A DNA stretch of 60,221 nucleotides from Dyadobacter sp. CY347 (GTDB lineage Bacteria; Bacteroidota; Bacteroidia; Cytophagales; Spirosomataceae). The notes below the pieces were generated by a model that searched no databases, was not told where the DNA came from, and saw only the letters and a program-made list of their open reading frames with translations. How positions within the stretch are numbered: the first letter of the stretch is position 1; every line of letters starts with the position of its first letter. Both the position numbers and the translations under genes were made by a program. Below are positions 33,575 through 42,081 of the stretch, piece by piece. The DNA lies in NCBI RefSeq assembly GCF_021502655.1, contig NZ_JAKFFT010000016.1:1-60221 (forward strand), given 5' to 3'.

Positions 33575-33817
33575 ATGCATTTAGAAATCATCACCCCAGA
33601 TAAAAAAGTGTTTGCCGGAGAGGCAAATGCCGTTACATTACCGGGTACTGAAGGACAGTTTCAGGTTTTAAACCGTCACGCACCATTGGTTAGCACGCTG
33701 GGCAAAGGTGATGTGGTTGTGGAAGCCGGTGGCGTAAAGCAATCCTACATGATTGACGGCGGCGTTGTAGAAGTGCTTAATAATCAAGTACTGGTACTCG
33801 CTGAGGCTGTTTTGTAA
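33575..33817 (+). CDS. atpC: ATP synthase F1 subunit epsilon, beta-sandwich only
   Basis: 80 residues. MHLEIITPDKKVFAGEANAVTLPGTEGQFQVLNRHAPLVSTLGKGDVVV is the N-terminal beta-sandwich of epsilon. The usual C-terminal helical hairpin (about 50 residues in E. coli), which inhibits ATP hydrolysis, is absent; the protein ends naturally after the last strand with LAEAVL. This short form is, to my knowledge, common in Bacteroidota. The gene begins 28 bp after atpD and is followed by a terminator. Confidence 0.93.
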   Translation: MHLEIITPDKKVFAGEANAVTLPGTEGQFQVLNRHAPLVSTLGKGDVVVEAGGVKQSYMIDGGVVEVLNNQVLVLAEAVL

Positions 33818-33835
33818 GAATATATTTGAAATTCA

Positions 33836-33870
33836 AAAGCAGATGTTGCGCAAGCGGCATCTGCTTTTTT
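33836..33870 (+). terminator. Intrinsic terminator after atpC
   Basis: AAAGCAGATG (33836-33845) and CATCTGCTTT (33858-33867) form a 10-bp stem with a 12-nt loop, followed by further T to 33870. Confidence 0.85.
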
Positions 33871-34013
33871 GTGTTTAAAGCCTATGAAGTTTACATAAAT
33901 AGCATGTAAATAGTGCAGCCGCAGTATTCTGTACGTTGAGATGATTAACAGTATAGCGAGTTACAAAAAGAAAAAGTTTTCCTATTTTCGAGAAGAACAA
34001 TTTCTATCCTCCT

Positions 34014-35348
34014 ATGCAGCAGCCGGCAGCCAAAAATGAACTTTTCAAAATCCTTGGCGTCGGCTTTGGCGTTGCGGTCACAGTTGGCGGCACCATCGGA
34101 ACCGGCATTCTCAGAAAACCAGGCCCCATTGCAGAGCAATTGGGAGATTACTGGCTCATTATGGGCCTGTGGGCAGCGGTGAGTTTATATGCTTTCCTAG
34201 GCACATTATGCACGATCGAGCTCGGCACTTCCATGCCGAAAGCCGGCGCCTGGTACATTTATGCACAGCGGGCGTTCGGTAATTATGCGGGATTTGTTGT
34301 AGGGATAAACAGCTGGTTAGGAACGTGTTCCGCATTGGGATTCGGCGTTTATACCATGAGCGAATATTTAGCATTGCTCATTCCTGCATTTGTAGGCTAT
34401 GAACCTTACGTAGCAGCAGGTATGCTGCTGATCCTCACAGGCATACACTGGATCGGGCTCGCACTGGCCAGCAGTTTCCAAAACATTATGAGCGTGCTCA
34501 AAGGCCTGGGCTTGTTCATTTTTGTGGCTGTCTGCTTCATTTATGGCGATGAGGTTACCACCGAGCAAGCCCGGTTGACAACAAGTAAAATCGTTGAAAC
34601 CGGCAGTTGGATCGCGCCCGTAATCTTCTCATTACAAGCGATTTTTTACACATATGACGGCTGGCATACAGCAGCATACTTTTCGGAAGAAGACCGCGAT
34701 CCTACCAAAAACCTTCCTCGTTCTATGATCGGCGGCGTTTTGCTGATCATTATTATTTATCTGCTTTGTAACCTGGCGATTCTGCACGTTTTACCGATGA
34801 ATGAATTGTCGCAGTCCAAGCTTGCGGCAGCAGATTCCATCCGGTTGATCTTTGGTGAAGGTTCGGGTAAGATTGTAACCCTGTTTTTGATGATCTCCAT
34901 TTTGGGGATTGTGAATGCGCAATTGCTGTTTAATCCGCGTGTATTGTATTCCATGAGCCGCGATGGGCTGTTTTTCCGCGGGGGAACTGCGGTTAACAAA
35001 GGCGGGACGCCAGCCGTTGCCATGCTCATAACGTCCGCTGTCGCCATCACATTGATCCTCATAGGCAAAGACGCAACCGAGAAGCTTTCCGACATTGCAA
35101 CATTCTTTTTTGTGCTGGGTTACACCTCAGGATTTGCCTCATTACTCGCATTGCGTAAAAAGGAGCCGGACCTGCCCAGGCCATGGAAAGTGCCCGCCTA
35201 CCCTATCCTGCCCATTATCATGTTGATTTTATCCCTTGCATTCCTGGTCGGAGCGGTCATTCAGGATTTGGCCAGCACGCAGTACGCATTATTATTTCTT
35301 GTTATCAGCTATCCGGTTTACCTGCTGGTCCGCCGCCTGAACCGCTAA
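34014..35348 (+). CDS. APC-superfamily amino acid permease
   Basis: 444 residues with about 12 hydrophobic segments, starting with FGVAVTVGGTIGTGILRKPGPIAEQ, whose GxxIGTGI unwound helix 1 is the substrate- and ion-binding motif of APC transporters. AFGNYAGFVVGINSWLGTC (TM3) and FYTYDGWHTAAYFSEE (TM6 region) also fit. Probably imports an amino acid or exchanges it, with substrate unknown. It stands between atpC's terminator and the TonB-plug gene, 28 bp before the latter's start. A weak -7-like TATTTTCG at about 33983-33990 precedes it. Confidence 0.9.
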   Translation: MQQPAAKNELFKILGVGFGVAVTVGGTIGTGILRKPGPIAEQLGDYWLIMGLWAAVSLYAFLGTLCTIELGTSMPKAGAWYIYAQRAFGNYAGFVVGINSWLGTCSALGFGVYTMSEYLALLIPAFVGYEPYVAAGMLLILTGIHWIGLALASSFQNIMSVLKGLGLFIFVAVCFIYGDEVTTEQARLTTSKIVETGSWIAPVIFSLQAIFYTYDGWHTAAYFSEEDRDPTKNLPRSMIGGVLLIIIIYLLCNLAILHVLPMNELSQSKLAAADSIRLIFGEGSGKIVTLFLMISILGIVNAQLLFNPRVLYSMSRDGLFFRGGTAVNKGGTPAVAMLITSAVAITLILIGKDATEKLSDIATFFFVLGYTSGFASLLALRKKEPDLPRPWKVPAYPILPIIMLILSLAFLVGAVIQDLASTQYALLFLVISYPVYLLVRRLNR

Positions 35349-35376
35349 TTGTAACGCTATTTTAAGTTTGAAAGTT

Positions 35377-37809
35377 ATGTCATGGACGAAGAACACATTA
35401 AAAAAATGCCTGATTCCTGCTTTCTTATTGCTCTTAACAGGGTTTCAATGGGTTGACGAAGATTTCACACAGCGGATTGCAGCGAAATTATTGGCTTACA
35501 GAACTGTTTTCCCGCAGGAAAAGGCATATCTCCATCTGGACAAACCTTATTACGTAACGGGCGACACGCTATGGTTTAAAAGTTACCTGGTTGAAGGCTC
35601 CCTACACCTTGCAGATAGCGCAAGTAACCTCCTATATGTTGATCTGATCGAGCAGCGCACGGGGAAGAATGTGGCGCTGCGGCGGGTGCAGCTTGCAGGT
35701 GGGATTGGGAATGGTGAGATCGTCCTTGCCGATTCTATTGGTCCGGGAGGATACACGATCCGTGCTTATACGAATTGGATGCGTAATTTTTCAGAAGATT
35801 ATTTTTTTCAAAAGGACATATATCTCTTTGATCCTGAAACCGTTTCGGGACCTGCTCCGGCAAGCGGTTTGGATTTGAAGTTTTTCCCCGAAGGTGGCCA
35901 GCTGGTTGCAGGAGTCAACACCCGGGTTGGTTTTAAAGCAGTAGGCGGAAATGGTCTGGGCCAGGACGTAAGCGGTTTTATTTTAAATAAAAGCAATGAT
36001 ACAGTCGCATTTTATTCAAGCAGTCATCTGGGAATGGGCCGGTTTCAATTCGACCCTAAGTCGGGAGAAGTTTACAATGCATTTGTGAAAGAAAAAGATG
36101 GCCAGGTTTCACGTTTTGAGTTTCCAAAGGTGATGGAAAGCGGCTATACGATGATTGTTGACAATCTCTCTAACCCTCTGAAAATGCGCATCATCGTGTA
36201 CGGTGTGTTGCCGGGAAAATCGGAATCGCTGATCCACATTGTCGGACATTCGCGAGGCATTGTTGCCTTTATCGCAAAAGGAAAAGTTACGCCTAAGGGC
36301 CTGATGGTGAACCTTCCTACGACCGGTCTGCCGGATGGCATCACACATTTGACGCTGTTTGACGAACAAAGTAAGCCGGTAAGCGAAAGGCTTGTTTTCA
36401 TTAATCACAACAGAAATCTGAAAGTCAATATTTCTCCTGCCAAAACGGCGTATAAGCCGCGCGAAAAGACTGAAATTGAGATTTCGGTCACAGATTCAGC
36501 AGGTAAGCCTGTCGAAACGAACCTTTCCGTTGCAGTAACGGATGCCGGGCAGATTTTGCAGCAGCCTTATGACGAAACCATTGCCTCTTACCTCCTGCTC
36601 TCATCCGATCTCAAAGGTTTGGTTGAACAACCTTCTTACTATTTTGATCCCAACAAGACGGAAAGAAGGATCCATCTGGATTACCTGATGATGACCCAGG
36701 GTTGGAGCCGGTTTTTATGGGAAGATGTTTTAACAGATTCACTTTCCGCACCACAACGTTTTGTTGAACAGGGCATTACACTTGAAGGCGAAGTAAAGCG
36801 GAACAACAAAAAGCTGAGCGAGAAAGTAATGTTGTCAATGTATCTGAGTAATGATAGTCTGAACACATTTATGACAGCTGAAACGGATCCAAATGGTCGT
36901 TTTGGAGTCTATAACCTTGTTTTTGCAGACTCATTGAAGATCCGTTTACAGGGAATGAACAAGAAGGGAAACGCAAACCTCTCCTTCCGCCTCGACCCGT
37001 TTGCTGCGCCTAAGGCAACATTGGTAAAAGTGCCGTTTTATCCCGTCACCGTGGATGCAAAGCAGCTTTTGGAATTCCTCAAAAGAGCTGAGCAAGACCA
37101 GGAAATCGCACGAAAAATCAGGGAAAGCCGGGAACGGTTATTGCAAGAAGTGACTATTAAGGGCAAAAAAGAAGTGCCGAGGGATTCCAGAAAAATATAT
37201 GGCTCCGCAGACGCATCTATTAAAGTGACCAACCAAATGGCATCGGCAGGCAGAAGCATTTTGGATATTCTTGCTGGCCGGGTGGCTGGTGTTCAGGTAG
37301 TTGGCACGGGAATAAATGCTTCGGTATACATTCGGGGAAATCGCGGGGAGCCTTTGTTTGTGCTGGATGGGATGCCGGTTGACAAGGATATGATATCAAG
37401 CCTGAACACATTTGACGTAGAATCTATCGACGTTTTGAAAGGCCCCGGGGCAGCTATTTTCGGAAGCCGCGGCGGCAATGGTGTGATCTCTATTTTAACA
37501 AAAAGAGGCAATGAGAATTACGATTATTCGCAAGACATTGTTCCCGGTGTGCTGGTTTCCAAAATAGCCGGTTTTAATGTTGCAAAGGAATTTTACGCAC
37601 CAAAATATGAGGTTAACCAGCCGCAAAATACTGCACCGGACTATCGGTCTACCCTATTATGGGCCCCAATGCTGAGGACGAATAAAGATGGAAAAGTAAA
37701 ATTTGAGTATTTTAATACAGATGCGGTGTCAAATATTGATATCCGTGCGGATGCGTTGAGCTTATCTGGTACACCGGGATCTGGAAAAGCATCTTATTCA
37801 GTTGAATAG
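35377..37809 (+). CDS. Exported TonB-plug protein without beta-barrel (MG2-like N-terminus)
   Basis: 810 residues from ATG 35377; an in-frame TTG at 35368 would add three residues. Signal peptide in the first 26 residues (LKKCLIPAFLLLLTGFQ). The N-terminal part contains FPQEKAYLHLDKPYYVTGDTLWFKSYLVEG, the start of macroglobulin-like MG2 domains, and beta repeats follow to about 560. A TonB-receptor plug lies at about 595-710: GRSILDILAGRVAGVQVV, INASVYIRGNRGEPLFVLDGMPV, ESIDVLKGPGAAIFGSRGGNGVISILTKRG. The sequence ends about 100 residues later, with no 22-strand barrel. Such plug-only proteins are a recurring Bacteroidota family; they probably act at the outer membrane, but the partner is unknown. 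Confidence 0.85.
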   Translation: MSWTKNTLKKCLIPAFLLLLTGFQWVDEDFTQRIAAKLLAYRTVFPQEKAYLHLDKPYYVTGDTLWFKSYLVEGSLHLADSASNLLYVDLIEQRTGKNVALRRVQLAGGIGNGEIVLADSIGPGGYTIRAYTNWMRNFSEDYFFQKDIYLFDPETVSGPAPASGLDLKFFPEGGQLVAGVNTRVGFKAVGGNGLGQDVSGFILNKSNDTVAFYSSSHLGMGRFQFDPKSGEVYNAFVKEKDGQVSRFEFPKVMESGYTMIVDNLSNPLKMRIIVYGVLPGKSESLIHIVGHSRGIVAFIAKGKVTPKGLMVNLPTTGLPDGITHLTLFDEQSKPVSERLVFINHNRNLKVNISPAKTAYKPREKTEIEISVTDSAGKPVETNLSVAVTDAGQILQQPYDETIASYLLLSSDLKGLVEQPSYYFDPNKTERRIHLDYLMMTQGWSRFLWEDVLTDSLSAPQRFVEQGITLEGEVKRNNKKLSEKVMLSMYLSNDSLNTFMTAETDPNGRFGVYNLVFADSLKIRLQGMNKKGNANLSFRLDPFAAPKATLVKVPFYPVTVDAKQLLEFLKRAEQDQEIARKIRESRERLLQEVTIKGKKEVPRDSRKIYGSADASIKVTNQMASAGRSILDILAGRVAGVQVVGTGINASVYIRGNRGEPLFVLDGMPVDKDMISSLNTFDVESIDVLKGPGAAIFGSRGGNGVISILTKRGNENYDYSQDIVPGVLVSKIAGFNVAKEFYAPKYEVNQPQNTAPDYRSTLLWAPMLRTNKDGKVKFEYFNTDAVSNIDIRADALSLSGTPGSGKASYSVE

Positions 37810-37816
37810 CAGGCAG

Positions 37817-37847
37817 TTTGTAAGCTTTACAAAGTTTTGCAAACTTT
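37817..37847 (+). terminator. Two overlapping AT-rich hairpins after the TonB-plug gene
   Basis: TTTGTAA (37817-37823) can pair with TTACAAA (37827-37833), and AAAGTTT (37831-37837) with AAACTTT (37841-37847). They share three bases, so only one can form fully at a time. No T run follows; a terminator role is tentative. Confidence 0.35.
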
Positions 37848-37868
37848 CCAAATCTGCTGATTTTCAGA

Positions 37869-37902
37869 TAAGATTACATTGTTTTGAACGTTACTAATCT
37901 TA
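37869..37902. repeat. Inverted repeat upstream of the TPR gene
   Basis: TAAGATTA (37869-37876) and TAATCTTA (37895-37902) are exact inverted repeats with an 18-nt spacer, about 110 bp before the TPR start. They could be a regulator site or chance AT symmetry. Confidence 0.35.
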
Positions 37903-37943
37903 CTTGGCCCGTCGAGCCGGCAAATCATACAGACAAAAATTGG

Positions 37944-37951
37944 TAACTTTG
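37944..37951 (+). promoter_or_regulatory. -7 box of a likely promoter for the TPR/DUF4292 genes
   Basis: TAACTTTG is an exact TAnnTTTG match 59 bp before the TPR start. No TTG occurs at 19-20 nt upstream, so the assignment is partial. Confidence 0.4.
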
Positions 37952-38009
37952 ATTTTTACGTTTAAATGGCTTGTCACCTCTTCGGATCTGACTTTGTTTA
38001 GATAATCAT

Positions 38010-39761
38010 ATGAGGACTGCATATATAAAATGGACCCTGCTTATCTGCCTCATTGCGAGTGTGTTTGTTGCACAGGATGCGCAGGCGCAGCGGCGCGGAA
38101 AGGCCCGTGAGAAAGAGCCGGAGAAACCAGAAGTTACGAGCGCCCGATTGGAGCAGGAATCTCTTGCTGCGGAAGGAATGAAGTTTATGATGAAGGATGA
38201 GCCGGATCGCGCACTTCCCATTTTCCAGAAACTCGTTGAAAGCAGTAAAAATGATCCTGCAAGCCATTATTTGCTGGCTACCGCGCTGGTGAAACAGGAA
38301 AAATTTGACGATGCCATTGTTTCTGCCAAAAAGGCCTACGACCTCGATAAAGAGAACACTTATTATTCCCAGCAACTTGCAGAACTTTATGCCAAGCGCC
38401 GGAAATATTCGGAAGCGGCGGTGATCTACGAAAAATTACTCGAAAAAAACCCGGGTAACATTCAGTATGGTGTGGAGCTTGCGGCTGTGTATGTCTTTAA
38501 TGATCAGTTTGATAAGGCCATTGATACTTACAATTTGCTGGAAAAATCGCTGGGAGTAACGGAAGAGATCACCCACCAGAAAGAGCAGCTTTATCTGAGA
38601 CAAAACAATCTTGAAAAAGCTCTTGGAGAAGCAAAAAAATTGATTGCTGCCGAGCCCGGCGAAGTGAGTTATCTGGTCGAACTGGCCGAAATGCTGATCG
38701 CAAACGAGCGGATCGTGGAAGCAGTAGCGCCGCTGGAAGAAGCATTGAAAGTCAATCCTGATGAAGCGCAGGCGCACGTCCTGCTGGCAGATATTTACCG
38801 TAGAAATGGCGATGTTCAGAAATGCAATGAAGAGCTAAAACTCGTTTTTGCCAATCCCAATCTCGATGCAGACCCGAAAATCCGGGTTTTAACGGGTTAT
38901 CTGACAATGCTTAAAACAGACGCCGAAATCGGCGAAGCCATTACATTGGCCAAACAACTTTCGGAAACACATCCCAATGAATCACGCACCAATGTAATTT
39001 ATGCAGATCTGCTGATGCGCCAGAATAAAAAGGCAGAAGCACGCGATCTGTATGCCAAAGCCGCCCGCATCGATGGCTCCGTGTTCCAGGTTTGGGGAGC
39101 GATTTTACAGCTGGATGGGGATCTGAATCAAGTAGATAGCATGCTGGTGCACTCGGAAAAAGCACTTGAATTATTCCCAAATCAGGGTATTTTTTGGTAT
39201 TCGAATGGCACAGCGCAACTGGCAAAGAAAAATTTCAAAGAAGCACTTTCGGCATTTGAAGAGAGTCTGAAACTGATCGGCGATAAACCCGAAATGATCC
39301 CGGTTATCCATGCCCAAATGGGTGATGCTTACAATGGCCTGGGTGAACATGAGAAGTCAGATGCAGCTTACGAGCTCTCATTAAAAGACAATCCTAACAA
39401 TGACTATGTTTTAAATAATTACAGCTATTATTTATCGCTGCGTCGTGAAAAGCTCGATCTGGCATTGAAAATGTCGGAAAAGCTGGTGCAGGAGCATAAG
39501 AATAATGCAACTTACCTGGATACGCACGCCTGGGTGCTGTATGTCCGCAAGGATTATAAAAAAGCAAAGGAGTTTCTGGAACGGGCGATGGTTGACACAA
39601 GTGGCGTGAGTGGCACGATTGTTGAGCATTATGGAGACGTACTTTTCAAGCTTGGCGAGCGCGACAATGCTGTTGCGCAATGGAAAAAAGCCAAAAGCAT
39701 GGGAGAGACGACCGAACTTCTTGACAAAAAAATAGCAACAGGTGCATTACATGATCAATAA
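38010..39761 (+). CDS. Exported TPR protein of the envelope cluster
   Basis: 583 residues. Signal peptide MRTAYIKWTLLICLIASVFVAQDAQAQ, then charged linker RRGKAREKEPEKPE and about 14 TPR units, for example DRALPIFQKLVESSKNDPAS, DDAIVSAKKAYDLDKENTYY, AEARDLYAKAARIDGSVFQV and KKAKEFLERAMVDTSGVSGT. It lies directly before a DUF4292 lipoprotein (11-base overlap) and an EnvC-like gene, an order I recall from other Bacteroidota genomes. A role in outer-membrane or peptidoglycan assembly is inferred from this company only. Confidence 0.88.
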   Translation: MRTAYIKWTLLICLIASVFVAQDAQAQRRGKAREKEPEKPEVTSARLEQESLAAEGMKFMMKDEPDRALPIFQKLVESSKNDPASHYLLATALVKQEKFDDAIVSAKKAYDLDKENTYYSQQLAELYAKRRKYSEAAVIYEKLLEKNPGNIQYGVELAAVYVFNDQFDKAIDTYNLLEKSLGVTEEITHQKEQLYLRQNNLEKALGEAKKLIAAEPGEVSYLVELAEMLIANERIVEAVAPLEEALKVNPDEAQAHVLLADIYRRNGDVQKCNEELKLVFANPNLDADPKIRVLTGYLTMLKTDAEIGEAITLAKQLSETHPNESRTNVIYADLLMRQNKKAEARDLYAKAARIDGSVFQVWGAILQLDGDLNQVDSMLVHSEKALELFPNQGIFWYSNGTAQLAKKNFKEALSAFEESLKLIGDKPEMIPVIHAQMGDAYNGLGEHEKSDAAYELSLKDNPNNDYVLNNYSYYLSLRREKLDLALKMSEKLVQEHKNNATYLDTHAWVLYVRKDYKKAKEFLERAMVDTSGVSGTIVEHYGDVLFKLGERDNAVAQWKKAKSMGETTELLDKKIATGALHDQ

Positions 39762-40599
39762 AATTACGGTTTGGGCAATGGCAGTCAGTATCATTTGTCT
39801 GTCTGCATGCCATAAACAGCGTCTCTCTAAGAATAATAAGCCTGTACCAACTGATTCCCTGGTTATTTCGGCTCCTGATTTAGTGGATTCATTAGCAGTA
39901 GCGACAGACTCTTCGTCCGCAAACCAGCCTGGCTCCGTTAAAGTCAATTCCGTTTCATTTGATTATTTGGTTGCGAAATCAAAAGTTGATTTCAAGAGCA
40001 AAACATCTGATTTTAATAATACCAACATTAACATCCGGATGAAGAAAGACAGCATTATCTGGCTTTCTGTGACAGGTGTAGGGTTTGAAGTGGCGCGCGG
40101 ACTGATTACCCGCGATTCCATCATTTTTATGGACAAAATTCATAAGGATTACTTCGTCTTCAATTACGAGCAGCTTAGTAAGCAGTATAATTTTGACCTC
40201 AATTTCGCGCTCTTGCAGTCTGTGATCATTGGTAACCTACCCTTTCCCGAGCAACCGGACGCGCGTTTTGTAAAGGAAAATGAATTTTATGTGCTTAAAC
40301 AGATCGTCCAACGGCTGGAAGTGGATAATTACATTGGTGAAAGCAATCTGAAACTTTCGCGCTTGAAAGCAACGGAAGTGCCCACGCAAAATACATTTAC
40401 GCTCGACTATTCAGAGTTTAAAGAAGTAAAAAGCTTCCTATTCCCTTTCACAAGCCACATTGACCTGAATGTAAAGTCACAAAAAGACCAGCAAGTCCGT
40501 CAGACCACCATGCACATTAAGCATAGTAAGGTGGATCTGGTCAGTGAAAATCCAGGATTTCCTTTTAGCGTGCCGGCGTCTTATAAGCGAAAAAGGTAA
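39751..40599 (+). CDS. DUF4292 family lipoprotein
   Basis: 282 residues from ATG 39751, which overlaps the stop of the TPR gene by 11 bases; a GTG at 39742 in frame is less likely. Lipobox CLSACHKQR, with the lipidated cysteine near residue 20, so it is membrane-anchored. The rest is beta-rich, with SFDYLVAKSKVDFKSKTSDFN and SIIWLSVTGVGFEVARGLITRDSIIFMDKIHKDYFV, characteristic of DUF4292, which resembles the LolB/OMP-lipoprotein-carrier fold. Function unknown; translational coupling with the TPR gene suggests they work together. Confidence 0.85.
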   Translation: MINKITVWAMAVSIICLSACHKQRLSKNNKPVPTDSLVISAPDLVDSLAVATDSSSANQPGSVKVNSVSFDYLVAKSKVDFKSKTSDFNNTNINIRMKKDSIIWLSVTGVGFEVARGLITRDSIIFMDKIHKDYFVFNYEQLSKQYNFDLNFALLQSVIIGNLPFPEQPDARFVKENEFYVLKQIVQRLEVDNYIGESNLKLSRLKATEVPTQNTFTLDYSEFKEVKSFLFPFTSHIDLNVKSQKDQQVRQTTMHIKHSKVDLVSENPGFPFSVPASYKRKR

Positions 40600-40649
40600 A
40601 AATCAGCAGGTCATGCGGCGATAATAGGGTCAAAAACCCCAAGTCTGCT

Positions 40650-40657
40650 TAACTTTG
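40650..40657 (+). promoter_or_regulatory. -7 box before the EnvC-like gene
   Basis: TAACTTTG matches TAnnTTTG exactly, 41 bp before the chosen start of the EnvC-like gene. The -33 TTG is missing. Confidence 0.4.
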
Positions 40658-40697
40658 CCTGCCTTTTCCAGGAGTTTTGGCCGCAAGAATTAACTGT

Positions 40698-42035
40698 ATG
40701 CCCTTTCAAAAATTGTATTTTCGTCGTTTACTATTACTGCTAACGTTCATCTTTTGTGCGTCCATAGGTGCCTACGCGCAGAAAACGCGCGAACAGCTCG
40801 AACGTGAGAAGAGCGAAAACCAGAGCAAGATCAGAGAAATCCAGGGCATTTTGCGCCAGACATCTTCTCAGAAGAATGTCAATCTCGGTCAGTTGAAAGC
40901 GCTTAACCAGCAAATTAATACTTACAAAAAGCAGATAGACCTGCTATCGGATGATCTTGACCTGCTAAATAAAGAATTAGGGGTGCTGGAGAAAAAGCGG
41001 CAGGCTTTGGACAGCAGCCTGGCCAAATTGAAGACCGAATATGGTCATATGATCTACGAGGCTTCAAAACGGAATGTGTATTTCAATCAATTGGTTTTTC
41101 TGTTTTCCTCGGGCACATTCAACCAGTTTGTGCTTCGCTACAAGTATCTGAAACAATATACCGAAGCGAGGCAAGGCCAGGTGAAGGAAATGGAGGTTTT
41201 GCAAGGTAAGCTCATGGATGAGCGCCGACGCATTACAGCCAAACAAAATCAGCAGAAGACGGTTTTGGATACACGGGTAACCGAAAATACCAAGCTGGAA
41301 GGCCTGAAAACAAAACAAAACGAAGTAATCCAGGAGCTTTCTCAAAAAGAAGTAGAATTAAGGAAGCAAATAGCTGAAAATAAGCGCGCTACGGATCTTT
41401 TGGAAGCCAATATCCGCCGGATTGCAGAACGTGAACGACGTGAGCGTATCGAGCGCGAGCGCCGTGAACGGGAAGAAAGAGAAGCAAGAAGGAAGGCCGA
41501 GCGGGAAAGATTGGCACGTGAAAATGCTGAAAGAGAGAAGAAAGGCGAAGCGGCTGTTGAAGCAAAACCCGAAGAAGAAGCACCAATCACTTCCGGCGGG
41601 ATGAGCGAGGAAGAAACAACACTGGCGTCATCATTCACGGCGTCACAAAACAGGTTGCCCTGGCCGGTGAAAGGGTTTGTTTCGGGTCACTTTGGCCAGC
41701 GTCCGCATGCTGTTTTGAAGGGTGTAATGGTTGATAATCTGGGTGTTGACATTCAGACAACCGCGGGTGAGCCGGTTCGGTCGGTTTACGACGGCGTGGT
41801 GCTGGATGTAACGGAAATGCCTGGAATGGGCAATGTGGTGGCCATTCAGCATGGTAACTATATGACCATTTATGCAAAAATGAACGGCGTTACGGTGCGG
41901 GCCGGACAAAAAGTGAAAGCCCGTGAAAACATCGGCCGCGTAGCCACCGATAGCGATGGCACATCCGAATTGCAATTCCAGATCTGGAAAAATACTTCGC
42001 GTCTCAATCCTGAAAACTGGCTGATCCACAGATAA
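40698..42035 (+). CDS. EnvC-like murein hydrolase activator with degenerate LytM (M23) domain
   Basis: 445 residues from ATG 40698 (MPFQKLYFRRLLLLLTFIFCASIGAYAQ, a signal peptide). Two long coiled coils follow (about 30-120 and 160-290, ending in a run of ERRERIEREREE-type residues), then a linker and a C-terminal LytM domain from about 320. The metal-site residues of active M23 enzymes are replaced: NLGVDIQTT in place of H-x-GxD, MTIYAKM in place of Y-A-H and LQFQIW in place of H-F-E/H. This is the state of E. coli EnvC, which activates amidases without cutting peptidoglycan. Division-site amidase activation is inferred. Confidence 0.88.
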   Translation: MPFQKLYFRRLLLLLTFIFCASIGAYAQKTREQLEREKSENQSKIREIQGILRQTSSQKNVNLGQLKALNQQINTYKKQIDLLSDDLDLLNKELGVLEKKRQALDSSLAKLKTEYGHMIYEASKRNVYFNQLVFLFSSGTFNQFVLRYKYLKQYTEARQGQVKEMEVLQGKLMDERRRITAKQNQQKTVLDTRVTENTKLEGLKTKQNEVIQELSQKEVELRKQIAENKRATDLLEANIRRIAERERRERIERERREREEREARRKAERERLARENAEREKKGEAAVEAKPEEEAPITSGGMSEEETTLASSFTASQNRLPWPVKGFVSGHFGQRPHAVLKGVMVDNLGVDIQTTAGEPVRSVYDGVVLDVTEMPGMGNVVAIQHGNYMTIYAKMNGVTVRAGQKVKARENIGRVATDSDGTSELQFQIWKNTSRLNPENWLIHR

Positions 42036-42081
42036 GCCAGGAGTTTCGGAATTTATTATTTATTCATTTTGATCCCAGATT

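Noticed and set aside
41508..41523. CACGTG with AAAA downstream as a second parS
   Set aside because: Only the core hexamer matches, the flanks are not symmetric, and it lies in the coding sequence of the EnvC-like gene.
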